A DNA stretch of 30,362 nucleotides from the NCBI GenBank assembly GCA_964479585.1, contig CAYZMP010000017.1, positions 1-30,362 of the forward strand, written 5' to 3'. The stretch comes from UBA6182 sp964479585. GTDB lineage: Bacteria; Bacillota_I; Bacilli_A; Erysipelotrichales; Erysipelotrichaceae. Positions 6,470 to 13,710 of the stretch are shown piece by piece (position 1 is the first letter of the stretch; the number at the start of each line of letters is the position of its first letter). The position numbers were made by a program, and so were the translations under genes. Below the pieces are notes generated by a model that did not search any database, had not been told where the DNA came from, and was given only the letters and a program-made list of their open reading frames with translations.

Positions 6470-6877
6470 TTAACGTTTTGAGAATTGAGGTGCTTTTCTT
6501 GCGCCTTTCAATCCATACTTCTTACGTTCTTTCACACGTGAATCACGTGTTAAAAATCCAGCTGCTTTTAATTTAGGACGATAGTCATCACTTGCTTTTA
6601 ATAAAGCACGTGAAATAGCATGACGGATTGCACCAGATTGACCAGTGTAACCTCCACCAAACACATTAACTTTTATATCCCAAGTTCCTGCAGTTTCTGT
6701 AATTTCCATAGGTGAGCGAACGACCATTCTTAATGTTTCTAAAGGAAGATACTCATCTAAGGTTTTTCCATTAACGACAATATTTCCGCTACCTGGTGTC
6801 ATGTATACGCGTGCTACAGAAGACTTACGACGTCCTGTGCCTAAATACACAACAGCTTGTTTTTTCTTTGCTGCCAT
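6470..6877 (-). CDS. rpsI: 30S ribosomal protein S9
   Basis: A 135-aa small-subunit head protein. It opens with the family segment VYLGTGRRKSSVARVYMTPG, has the central GGGYTGQSGAIRHAISRALL, and ends in Arg-rich KERKKYGLKGARKAPQFSKR; the conserved C-terminal KR reaches the P-site tRNA anticodon stem in known ribosomes. It is slightly longer than the Bacillus protein because of a Lys-rich N terminus. It is co-transcribed behind rplM with a 12-base gap and a GGGAGAA site, an almost universal bacterial pair, and is followed by a strong terminator. Confidence 0.98.
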   Translation of the reverse strand: MAAKKKQAVVYLGTGRRKSSVARVYMTPGSGNIVVNGKTLDEYLPLETLRMVVRSPMEITETAGTWDIKVNVFGGGYTGQSGAIRHAISRALLKASDDYRPKLKAAGFLTRDSRVKERKKYGLKGARKAPQFSKR

Positions 6878-6889
6878 AGATTCTCCCTT

Positions 6890-7327
6890 CTATCCTTTAA
6901 TCTTGTATTCCACTGGCTGTTGAGCTTGATGTGGATGTTCACTACCTTTGTAAACAAATAAATGTCTACGTTGTACATCACCAAGTCTTGTGTGTGGTAA
7001 CATACCTTGAATTGCTTTCTCTACCCATTCGATTGTGTACTTATCACGCATTAAGCGAGTTGAACGAACACGTAATCCTCCTGGATATTGAGAGTGATTG
7101 TAGTACTTTTTAGTTTCATCTTTGTTTCCAGTTACTTGTATTTTATCTGCGTTAATCACGATCACGTAATCTCCACCATCAACATGAGGTGTAAATGTAG
7201 GTTTGTGTTTACCGCGAAGTAAAACTGCAACTTCACTAGCTAGACGACCTAAAGTTTGGTTAGTTCCATCAACAACGTACCATTGACGAACAACCTCGTT
7301 TGGTTTTGCCATATATGTTTGGCGCAT
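6890..7327 (-). CDS. rplM: 50S ribosomal protein L13
   Basis: A 145-aa early-assembly large-subunit protein binding domain II of 23S rRNA. The family segments WYVVDGTNQTLGRLASEVA, RGKHKPTF-PHVDGGDYVIVINA and MLPHTRLGDVQRRHLFVYKG are present. The frame is open further upstream, but GGAGG lies 7 bases before the ATG of MRQTYMAKPNEV, and this matches the usual N terminus; the upstream part is the structured leader. It is first gene of the rplM-rpsI unit with its own promoter and a likely autoregulatory leader. It sits apart from the main ribosomal cluster, as in Bacillus, where it follows truA directly. Confidence 0.98.
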   Translation of the reverse strand: MRQTYMAKPNEVVRQWYVVDGTNQTLGRLASEVAVLLRGKHKPTFTPHVDGGDYVIVINADKIQVTGNKDETKKYYNHSQYPGGLRVRSTRLMRDKYTIEWVEKAIQGMLPHTRLGDVQRRHLFVYKGSEHPHQAQQPVEYKIKG

Positions 7328-7384
7328 AGTATTCCTCCTGACCAAATGTAGTTTTCCGGGGCTACAATTGGCATAAAGTGCCAA
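7328..7384 (-). promoter_or_regulatory. Structured 5' leader of rplM (L13-leader type)
   Basis: The leader of about 56 nt contains two hairpins: TTGGCA-CTTTA-TGCCAA starting at the predicted transcript 5' end, and TGTAG/CTACA enclosing GGGG/CCCC-rich bases, followed by the GGAGG site. Two hairpins of this layout directly before rplM in Firmicutes fit the known L13 leader class, in which L13 is thought to repress its own mRNA. The class assignment is from layout only. Confidence 0.6.
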
Positions 7385-7389
7385 CTACT

Positions 7390-7418
7390 ATAATATAGCA
7401 AACCACACTAACAGTCAA
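7390..7418 (-). promoter_or_regulatory. Promoter of rplM-rpsI
   Basis: On the minus strand TTGACT (7413-7418), a 17-base spacer and TATTAT (7390-7395). The predicted start is close to position 7383, at the first leader hairpin. Confidence 0.75.
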
Positions 7419-7488
7419 GGAAAAACAACACTATCATGTAGTATTTGATGACAAAGTTAACAAATATCATTATTCTATTCTAAACGAT

Positions 7489-7503
7489 ATCGAATGATTC
7501 GAT
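7489..7503. repeat. Short palindrome after the lipoprotein gene
   Basis: ATCGAAT-g-ATTCGAT is a perfect 7-base inverted repeat about 19 bases past the lipoprotein stop codon. The loop is too short and the T-run too poor to call an intrinsic terminator. Confidence 0.35.
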
Positions 7504-7521
7504 TAACTACTTTAATCCTAT

Positions 7522-8139
7522 CTATTCAAATTCTTCTAAGTCGATAAAGTTAAAACTAACTACTGTGTTTGCATTAGCTGGAATTGAGCCAACATAATCA
7601 TCTCCAACTACATCCGCAACATCCACATGATCTGCACTTGCGATAAGTATAGCCATTAATCCACCAAACTCTTGACTTAACTCATGAAACTCTTCTTGCC
7701 ACTTATCCACTTGATCTTCATAGTCTTCACTTTGAACATTGGTAGGCATTTTATACACATGGGATAGCACTGGGGTTTGATAAGCATAAAGCATATCAGC
7801 ACCACTACCAACAATACCTTCAAGATTACTATAAAACTCTGCAACCTTTGCTGGTTCATCGGATGTATAATAGACTAACCGTTCATCAGTTTCACTCATC
7901 AACACTAAGTTATCATACAAATCAATTTTGGTTCCTTTGATTTTATCTTCTGCAGTTGGCGTTTCTTGATCATTGTCTTGATTTTGATTACCATTCTCAC
8001 TATTATTTTGATCATTATTACCATTAGATGATTCACCATTGGAACTCGATGAACAAGCAACTAAAGAAAAGACGACAAACACAGCCATAAAAAACATGTA
8101 AACACTTTTCTTTTGATTAATTATTTTATTTTTAATCAT
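7522..8139 (-). CDS. Unrecognised lipoprotein with Asn/Ser-rich linker
   Basis: A 205-aa exported protein. Residues 1-28 form a signal peptide with a Lys-rich n-region, hydrophobic core and lipobox LVAC, so Cys29 should be lipidated and the protein held on the outer face of the membrane. Residues 30-66 are a low-complexity linker rich in Ser, Asn, Gln, Asp and Gly. Residues 67-205 form an acidic globular domain I do not recognise, with YYTSDEPAKVAEFY, a helical middle (YEDQVDKWQEEFHELSQEF) and a C-terminal acidic end. It is monocistronic with a good promoter and an AAGGAG site. It lies between truA and rplM, a place where Bacillus has no gene. Confidence 0.75.
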   Translation of the reverse strand: MIKNKIINQKKSVYMFFMAVFVVFSLVACSSSSNGESSNGNNDQNNSENGNQNQDNDQETPTAEDKIKGTKIDLYDNLVLMSETDERLVYYTSDEPAKVAEFYSNLEGIVGSGADMLYAYQTPVLSHVYKMPTNVQSEDYEDQVDKWQEEFHELSQEFGGLMAILIASADHVDVADVVGDDYVGSIPANANTVVSFNFIDLEEFE

Positions 8140-8175
8140 ATGCTCTCCTTCTCTAATCGAATCATTGTTACTTTC

Positions 8176-8204
8176 ATTGTAAAAACATTTATTTTGAAAG
8201 TCAA
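8176..8204 (-). promoter_or_regulatory. Promoter of the lipoprotein gene
   Basis: On the minus strand TTGACT (8199-8204), a 17-base spacer and TACAAT (8176-8181), placed directly after the terminator of the upstream operon. Confidence 0.8.
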
Positions 8205-8210
8205 AGTTAT

Positions 8211-8238
8211 TAAAAAAGCGGAGAATATCACATTCTCC
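8211..8238 (-). terminator. Terminator of the ecf-truA-PHP operon
   Basis: The perfect stem GGAGAAT/ATTCTCC with a 5-base loop, then GC and six T on the minus strand. It starts 3 bases past the TAA that ends the original PHP reading frame, not past the premature TAG. Confidence 0.9.
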
Positions 8239-8240
8239 AC

Positions 8241-9020
8241 TTACTTGAGTTTTATTTCTTCTACTACAACAACTCCAATGTTATTTAAGAATCTTTGTGC
8301 CTTGTCTCTTAGTGTTGTGTCTTCTAAATGTTTTGGTCGATGAGCATCGACTCCAATGACGCTAACGTTTTTGTTTTTTGCTACAACTTGCCAAAATTCA
8401 TCTTTCGGCTAACTGTTATCACCATAACGAATACCACCTAAATTATACTCTAATGCTACATTGTAATGATTTGCTGCATCACAAATTTGTTGCGCGGCTT
8501 CAAGTGCAACTTTATCCACTTTATTATTTGTTCTAAAATACAAGTCAGGATGAGCGAAAATACTGTATGCTTCTGTTGCCATCGCATCAATAGCATCTTC
8601 AACATAATGTTTGTATACATTGGTCTTATCACGATAGTTTCCATAGTATGTTTCATTGGATTCATACCCTCTAAAATGATTACCAAGAATTAATAAATCC
8701 AACTGATGCTTTTGTTTAAGGTTAATGAGCCAATCAATTCGATCTCGATAATATTCAGCTTCTAAACCGACATAAATAGATATTTCATCACGATATTGTC
8801 TTTTTAAATGATTAATACTCTCTACGTATTCTTCCATTTCACTTATGTGCATACGAATATTACCTGCTTCAAAAGGATACAACAACCAAGGACTATGGTC
8901 TGTAAATGCTAATGATGTGTATCCTGCTTTAATTGCAGACAATACAAACTGCTCATCCGATCCATAGGCATGTTTACAACGAGTGGTGTGAGTGTGATAA
9001 TTACTCATTATTTGATTCAT
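8241..9020 (-). pseudogene. PHP-domain phosphatase (histidinol-phosphatase-like) broken by an in-frame TAG
   Basis: The intact frame would encode 259 aa of the PHP metal-dependent phosphatase family (histidinol-phosphatase-like). Metal-binding residues H9, H11 (YHTHTT), D41-H42 (FTDHS), E67 region (GLEAEYY), GNHF and IFAHPDL are in the first part. Codon 204 is TAG (8409-8411). The same frame continues for 55 codons as PKDEFWQVV...GVDAHRPKHLED to TAA. That tail carries the last conserved D-x-H metal ligands (D225, H227), so the 203-aa product should be inactive. TAG is an ordinary stop elsewhere here (infA, rpmJ). The start overlaps truA by 20 bases with AAAGGG upstream. A point nonsense mutation (for example Tyr to amber) is the simplest reading; sequencing error or read-through are alternatives. 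Confidence 0.85.
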
Positions 9021-9747
9021 AGTATACCCTTTCTAGTGTTAATCCTTGTGCATCTGCTTTGTAACGACAAACATTCTTATCCTTTGCTTGCAACATTCTA
9101 GTAACATCATCTACTGTTATATTACCTTTGTTTACTTCAATCATTGTTTGTACAATCATGCGTACCATATGGTGTAAAAACCCATTTCCTTGAACATGTA
9201 CAATAGCTTTTGTACCTGCTTGTTGTATTTTTGCAAAGGTAATTGTTCGTACTTGATTGCTTACAACAGATAATGGTGTTGTGTTAAATGATGTAAAATC
9301 ATGCGTCCCAACAAAGATATCTAAGACTTGTTGACTTAATGATATGTCAATTGGTTTATTAAACTGATAAACATGTTCATTTTCAAACACATTGTATGCT
9401 CCTGTTTCAATGGTGTATCGATACAGTTTCGCTTTGCTATCTCTTCTTGCATGAAAGGATTTGTCTACCACTTCTAAATCATAAATATAAATATCTTTTG
9501 GTAAACGATCATTAAGTACTTTTCTTAAGTTTGTTAAAGGTATGGCCATTGTAATATCAAAGTGAAAAACAAAATCTTCAGCGCTAACTTTGGCATCTGT
9601 TCGAGAACAACCAATTACAGCAACTGAAGATTTAGTGATACTTTTTAATGTTTGCTGAATAATTTCTTGAACACTAATTGCATGTGGTTGAATTTGCCAA
9701 CCTGCATAATGCCATCCTTTAAAAGAACAAGTTGCTTTTATTCTCAT
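9001..9747 (-). CDS. truA: tRNA pseudouridine(38-40) synthase TruA
   Basis: A 248-aa enzyme that isomerises uridines 38-40 in the tRNA anticodon stem-loop. The N-terminal strand FKGWHYAGWQIQP and the catalytic-Asp motif SRTDAKVSAEDF (D51) mark the family; the usual form is GRTDAGVHA, so this copy is mildly divergent around the active site (Lys for the second Gly, Ser for His). The C-terminal half has the expected FTSFNT and NGFLHHMVRMIV segments. It overlaps ecfT by four bases (ATGA), so the two are translationally coupled, in the same order as in Bacillus. Confidence 0.93.
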   Translation of the reverse strand: MRIKATCSFKGWHYAGWQIQPHAISVQEIIQQTLKSITKSSVAVIGCSRTDAKVSAEDFVFHFDITMAIPLTNLRKVLNDRLPKDIYIYDLEVVDKSFHARRDSKAKLYRYTIETGAYNVFENEHVYQFNKPIDISLSQQVLDIFVGTHDFTSFNTTPLSVVSNQVRTITFAKIQQAGTKAIVHVQGNGFLHHMVRMIVQTMIEVNKGNITVDDVTRMLQAKDKNVCRYKADAQGLTLERVYYESNNE

Positions 9748-10544
9748 AAAAGAACAACCATTGCAATGACACTAGCTAAAACAAAGACAACGATAAATAG
9801 CATGATTATGTCTTTTAGTGTGCGTTTTAATTGTTTGTAACGTGTTCGTTTATTCGTTGGCACATACCCTCTAGCTTCCATTGCATCGGCTAAATCTTCT
9901 GCGCGTTGAAAGGAAGAAACAAACAAAGGTACAATGAGTGATAATATCGCCAATACTTTTTCCTTTAGTTTTCCTTCAGCTAAATCCACTCCTCGAGAAG
10001 CTTGTGCTTTCATAATGCGATCGGTTTCTTCAATTAAAGTAGGAATAAAACGTAGTGCAATTGAAATCATCATGGCAATTTCATGCGCTGGAACTTTGAA
10101 TCGTTTAAATGGTGCTAATAAATCTTCGATACCTAAGGTTAAGTCTAGTGGTTTTGTGGTGGCTGTTAAAATGGTTGTGACCATAATCATTAACAACAAC
10201 CGAATCGAAATATACAATGTTTGAAAGATTGCGTCACTATAAATAAGAAAACCAAATATATCAAAGACAACATATCCTGTTCGAAGCACAAAGATATTTA
10301 TGACCATTAAAAAGACAAGCATCAACATCATTGGTTTCATGGCTTTAATGATAAACTTAAAGCTAAGTTTTGAAATCATCACAACACTACCAATAAATAA
10401 CGTTAAAAAACCATATCCATAAAAGCCTGCAGGCAAAAAGATCGCAACTAACAATATGAGCATCCCGATTATTTTAAATCGAGGATCTAATTTATGAACA
10501 ACTGAATTTAAAGGTAAGTAGCGTCCTAGTGCAATGTTATTCAT
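9744..10544 (-). CDS. ecfT: Energy-coupling factor transporter transmembrane subunit EcfT
   Basis: A 266-aa membrane protein joining the two ECF ATPases to exchangeable substrate-binding S subunits (vitamins, cobalt, nickel). The hydrophobic N-terminal half has about four to five membrane segments starting after HKLDPRFKIIGML. The long cytosolic coupling helices contain two Ala-Arg-Gly-type motifs, QASRGVD and MEARGYVP, which contact the ATPases. A further hydrophobic segment ends the protein. I place the start at the Met of MNNIALGRYLPLNS, 8 bases after GAGG; two upstream in-frame starts are closer to the site than usual. It overlaps ecfA2 by 8 bases. No S-subunit gene is present in the window. 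Confidence 0.95.
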   Translation of the reverse strand: MNNIALGRYLPLNSVVHKLDPRFKIIGMLILLVAIFLPAGFYGYGFLTLFIGSVVMISKLSFKFIIKAMKPMMLMLVFLMVINIFVLRTGYVVFDIFGFLIYSDAIFQTLYISIRLLLMIMVTTILTATTKPLDLTLGIEDLLAPFKRFKVPAHEIAMMISIALRFIPTLIEETDRIMKAQASRGVDLAEGKLKEKVLAILSLIVPLFVSSFQRAEDLADAMEARGYVPTNKRTRYKQLKRTLKDIIMLFIVVFVLASVIAMVVLL

Positions 10545-11400
10545 GAACATCACCTCGTTGTGCTACCACTTGGGGGATAATTTCCTCCAATGTTTTGGAT
10601 GTATGATCGATTGTAAACCCCTTTTTTCGCAACAAACGTTTAAATTGAATAACTTTCGGTAATTCAATTGTTAAGGAGTTTAACATTTCTTCATTGTTGA
10701 AAAAGTTTTCTACACTATCGGAGTAGATTACTTGTCCCTTATCAATAACCACAACATTTTCACAGTAATTAAACACGTGTTCCATATCGTGGGTTACTAA
10801 GCAAATGGTTTTATTTTTCATTTTATTTAATTGGATAAACAACTCCATCATCGCATGAGAACCTTGTGGATCTAATCCTGCAGTAGGTTCATCCAATACT
10901 AAAACATCAGGATCAATGGCCAAAATTCCAGCAATAGCAGCTCTTCTTTTTTGTCCACCTGACATATCTAGTGGTGATTTTTCATAATACTCTTCACTTA
11001 ATCCAACAATATCTAGCGCTATTTTCGCTTTTTCAATGGCTTCTTCTTTGCTTAATCCAAAATTAAGTGGCCCAAAAGCCACATCTTTTAATACTGTTTC
11101 TTCAAATAATTGATACTCAGGAAACTGAAAAACCAGTCCTACATTTTTACGTAGTTCTTTTAGTTTTTTAGGCTTTTCATTTGCTTTTATTACTCGATCT
11201 AATACTTCCACTTCACCAACTGTTGGTAATAAAAGAGCATTAAGGTGTTGCACTAATGTGGATTTACCACTTCCTGTAGCTCCAATAATTGCCGTTACTT
11301 TATGAGAAGTTATTGATACATTAACATCTTTTAATGCTCCATAGGCAAAAGGGGTGTTTGGCGCATATTCATAACTTACATTTTTAAATGTGATACTCAT
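10537..11400 (-). CDS. ecfA2: ECF transporter ATP-binding protein EcfA2
   Basis: A 287-aa ABC ATPase. Walker A is GATGSGKST (about residue 40), the Q-loop is in VFQFPEYQLFEE, the signature is MSGGQKRRAAIAGILA, Walker B is DVLVLDEPTAGLD, and the switch His is in LVTHDMEH. The FPEYQLFE stretch after the Q-loop is typical of EcfA2 as against EcfA1. The C-terminal 50 residues, including KRLLRKKGF, are the usual dimerising tail. It forms a heterodimer with EcfA1 that powers EcfT. It overlaps ecfA1 by four bases (ATGA). Confidence 0.96.
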   Translation of the reverse strand: MSITFKNVSYEYAPNTPFAYGALKDVNVSITSHKVTAIIGATGSGKSTLVQHLNALLLPTVGEVEVLDRVIKANEKPKKLKELRKNVGLVFQFPEYQLFEETVLKDVAFGPLNFGLSKEEAIEKAKIALDIVGLSEEYYEKSPLDMSGGQKRRAAIAGILAIDPDVLVLDEPTAGLDPQGSHAMMELFIQLNKMKNKTICLVTHDMEHVFNYCENVVVIDKGQVIYSDSVENFFNNEEMLNSLTIELPKVIQFKRLLRKKGFTIDHTSKTLEEIIPQVVAQRGDVHE

Positions 11401-12203
11401 ATTTGCTCCACCAACTTTTCTAAGGAATACAACTCATCCACTTCGATACCTACTTCTAAAAGTGCTTTAGAAACTTTAACATTAAAAGGTACATCTAATG
11501 CCATGTTCGTTAATTCTTCTTGAAGCACTAAAATGTCTTTCGCCAATCCATCCATTTGAATTTTTGCTTCATTCATTACTAACAGGTGATCACAATACAA
11601 AGCTTCTTCAATATCATGAGTAATAGAAATGATCGTCATTTCTTCTTGTTTAAACAATTCTTGTACTAATTCGTTTATTTCTCGTTTTCCCTTAGGATCT
11701 AGCATACTTGTTGCTTCATCTAGTATAAGTATGTCTGGCTTCATTGCTAAAATACCAGCAATAGCAACTCTTTGTTTTTGTCCACCACTTAGTCGTGATG
11801 GCTCATGATCTAAATAGTCAATCATGTTCACTTTATTTGCATAATATTCAATAATCTCATCCATCTCACTTGGATCAACTTGTCTATTTTCTAATCCAAA
11901 AGCAATGTCATCCCTTACTGTAGCACCAATAAACTGGTTATCAGGATTTTGAAAGACAATCCCTATTTTACTACGAATACGATCAATGCTATCTTGCGAT
12001 AACTCATCATTATCAATAATGATGGAACCTTCTTTTTTCATTAAAAGACCAATCAATAATTTGGCAAGTGAGCTTTTACCACTACCATTATGTCCGATGA
12101 TGCAAGTATATGTTCCTTTTTGCACGTCAAAAGAAACGTTTTTAACAACGTCTACTTCTTGATCGTAGCTAAATGATACATCTCTAACTTTTATATATGA
12201 CAC
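11397..12203 (-). CDS. ecfA1: ECF transporter ATP-binding protein EcfA1
   Basis: A 268-aa ABC ATPase. Walker A is GHNGSGKSS (about residue 37), the Q-loop segment is VFQNPDNQFIGATV, diagnostic of EcfA1, the signature is LSGGQKQRVAIAGILA, Walker B is DILILDEATSMLD, and the switch His is in SITHDIEEA. It partners EcfA2. It begins 8 bases after the unknown anchored protein gene and is coupled downstream through ATGA overlaps to ecfA2, so ecfA1-ecfA2-ecfT-truA behave as one translational block. Confidence 0.96.
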   Translation of the reverse strand: MSYIKVRDVSFSYDQEVDVVKNVSFDVQKGTYTCIIGHNGSGKSSLAKLLIGLLMKKEGSIIIDNDELSQDSIDRIRSKIGIVFQNPDNQFIGATVRDDIAFGLENRQVDPSEMDEIIEYYANKVNMIDYLDHEPSRLSGGQKQRVAIAGILAMKPDILILDEATSMLDPKGKREINELVQELFKQEEMTIISITHDIEEALYCDHLLVMNEAKIQMDGLAKDILVLQEELTNMALDVPFNVKVSKALLEVGIEVDELYSLEKLVEQI

Positions 12204-12211
12204 AAATTCAC

Positions 12212-12667
12212 CTAATTCTTAATTTCAAATTCACGGTATACTCCGTGGTATGTACGCGTTAGCTCAACCATCTCTAATACCGCTTTGCACAAGTCATCAT
12301 AGAAATTTTCCATGTCTTTTTCCAATACAACTTGGTGTTTCTCATCCGCTTCTACAAGCGTATAATCAAATTGCTTTGCATGTTTAATCGCATCAAACAA
12401 ATCATCTTGAGTTTTAAATTTTAAATAATGTGTTAACGTTACACTTTTCTCATTTACTAATGACTTTAACAATATTTTAATTCGTGTTTGCCACGATTGT
12501 CGTTCACTAGATTTGATATGAGGATATTGCTCATCCATTTGATCAAAATCATCAGGTTCTTCATCCAATGTTATTAAGATAGGCTCTTCTTGTTCTTTTT
12601 TTCGCTTCATCATAAAGGCTGCAAGTGCAGCTGATACAAGTAGTGCACCAGCAAATTTTTTCTTCAT
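12212..12667 (-). CDS. Unrecognised membrane-anchored protein
   Basis: A 151-aa protein. Residues 1-20 are a hydrophobic anchor (MKKKFAGALLVSAALAAF) with MKRKK after it. Residues 25-50 are strongly acidic (ITLDEEPDDFDQMDE). Residues 60-151 form an alpha/beta domain with KFKTQDDLFDAIKHAKQFDY and a helical end that finishes TYHGVYREFEIK. The last part is faintly reminiscent of RraB-like proteins, but I would not assign it. A Met two codons upstream is also possible; both are near an AGG-type site. It is first gene behind a probable promoter and runs straight into ecfA1. Its anchor resembles that of the CsbD-like protein in this window. Function is unknown. Confidence 0.7.
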   Translation of the reverse strand: MKKKFAGALLVSAALAAFMMKRKKEQEEPILITLDEEPDDFDQMDEQYPHIKSSERQSWQTRIKILLKSLVNEKSVTLTHYLKFKTQDDLFDAIKHAKQFDYTLVEADEKHQVVLEKDMENFYDDLCKAVLEMVELTRTYHGVYREFEIKN

Positions 12668-12692
12668 AACCATTTCCTACCTTTCTTTGTTT

Positions 12693-12722
12693 ATTGTATC
12701 ATAACCAAACATTTTACGGCAA
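12693..12722 (-). promoter_or_regulatory. Probable promoter of the ecf-truA operon
   Basis: On the minus strand TTGCCG (12717-12722), an 18-base spacer and TACAAT (12693-12698) with an extended TGA just before it. It overlaps the gap after the O-methyltransferase stop codon. Confidence 0.5.
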
Positions 12723-12724
12723 AA

Positions 12725-13303
12725 TCACACATGTTTTCTTTGTATTTTTAATAATCCATCCCCAACATCCATCATTTCACTTTCAAGATAATCGAGCGAA
12801 GCAATGTATTCTTTAAATGCCTGTATCTTCTGTACCATTTGACGTAAATTTCGTTTTCGCTTTCCCATCGGTATTTCATCCACAAACCCATGAAAATGCA
12901 TGTTATCCACAAACATAATGCCTCGTGGCTTTAAAAAGGGAAGTGCACGTTCAAATAGAAACTTGTTTTGTGCTTTTGCGGCGTCAATGATAATAACATC
13001 ATAAAACTGAGGAATGTTCCATTTTTTTGCATCTGCACAATGCATGGACACATTGGTATTGTTTAGTTGTTGTTTGTTATGGATAGCTTGTTTATATCGA
13101 GCTTCATCTTTTTCAATAGTATCCATCTTTATCCAAGGACACTTTTGTGCAATTGTTAAACTAGAATAACCAACTGCAGTACCAAATTCCAACACAAAAA
13201 GGGCATGATGATCAACTATACTATCACAGATCGCTTGTAGTGCATCATCTTTCATTATTGGAACTTGATCAAGTAAGGCTTGTTGTTTAATTATTTCTAA
13301 CAT
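12725..13303 (-). CDS. SAM-dependent O-methyltransferase (TrmR/YrrM-like)
   Basis: A 192-aa enzyme of the caffeoyl-CoA O-methyltransferase family. Motif I is FVLEFGTAVGYSSLTIA, the ribose-binding acid is in MDTIEKDE, motif IV and metal-binding residues are in YDVIIIDAAKAQNKFLFE, followed by LKPRGIMFVDNM. In Firmicutes the common member is TrmR (YrrM), which methylates 5-hydroxyuridine at tRNA position 34; that role is likely here but not proven. It is about 20-25 residues shorter at the N terminus than YrrM (217 aa), beginning just before the conserved VPIM. The start lies right behind the rplQ terminator, with no recognisable ribosome binding site. It is in frame with rplQ, separated by the TAA. 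Confidence 0.75.
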   Translation of the reverse strand: MLEIIKQQALLDQVPIMKDDALQAICDSIVDHHALFVLEFGTAVGYSSLTIAQKCPWIKMDTIEKDEARYKQAIHNKQQLNNTNVSMHCADAKKWNIPQFYDVIIIDAAKAQNKFLFERALPFLKPRGIMFVDNMHFHGFVDEIPMGKRKRNLRQMVQKIQAFKEYIASLDYLESEMMDVGDGLLKIQRKHV

Positions 13304-13305
13304 AC

Positions 13306-13332
13306 AAGAAAAAAGCGGGGGTCCCCCGCTTT
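13306..13332 (-). terminator. Terminator of the S10-spc-alpha cluster
   Basis: A near-perfect palindrome, AAAGCGGGGG/CCCCCGCTTT, GC-rich in an AT-rich region, followed by six T on the minus strand. The rplQ stop codon TAA overlaps its first bases. This should be the strongest terminator in the window. Confidence 0.93.
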
Positions 13333-13693
13333 ATACTAGTTCAATAATCGCCATAGGTGCTGCATCACCACGACGTTGGACAGTTTTTAATACTCGGGTA
13401 TATCCCCCTTGACGATCACTATAACGTGGACCAATATCATCAAAGAGTTTTTGTAGCACGCTTTGTCCTTTATCTTCATCTGCTACAACGTTAAATAGCT
13501 TTTCAGCTGCTTGACGACGAGCGTGTAAATCGTTACGTTTTGCAAGTGTGATTAACTCATCCATGTAACTACGTAATTCTAATGCTTTCTTTTCAGTTGT
13601 TTCCATTTTTTCTGAAATTATTAGACTAGCAGCCATGTTACGTAATAAAGCTTTACGATGATCAGACTTGCGTCCTAATTTACGATTTTGCAT
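13331..13693 (-). CDS. rplQ: 50S ribosomal protein L17
   Basis: A 120-aa large-subunit protein near the exit tunnel. It begins MQNRKLGRKSDHRKALLRNM, the family N terminus, has ETTEKKALELRSYMDELITLAK in the middle, and ends GDAAPMAIIELV as in Bacillus. It is last gene of the cluster, 17 bases after rpoA with an AGGAGG site, and its stop codon is inside the cluster terminator. Length is normal. Confidence 0.98.
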   Translation of the reverse strand: MQNRKLGRKSDHRKALLRNMAASLIISEKMETTEKKALELRSYMDELITLAKRNDLHARRQAAEKLFNVVADEDKGQSVLQKLFDDIGPRYSDRQGGYTRVLKTVQRRGDAAPMAIIELV

Positions 13694-13710
13694 CTTACTT
13701 TCCTCCTGGT

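Noticed and set aside
7327..7384. Longer L13 beginning upstream of the GGAGG site
   Set aside because: The extra residues are encoded by the leader hairpins, and the accepted start has an ideal binding site and matches the family N terminus.
7489..7503. Terminator of the lipoprotein gene
   Set aside because: The loop is one base and no T-run follows on the minus strand.
8409..8411. TAG as a pyrrolysine or other recoded codon
   Set aside because: TAG closes infA and rpmJ normally and no suppressor tRNA or pyl gene is in the window; a nonsense mutation is simpler.
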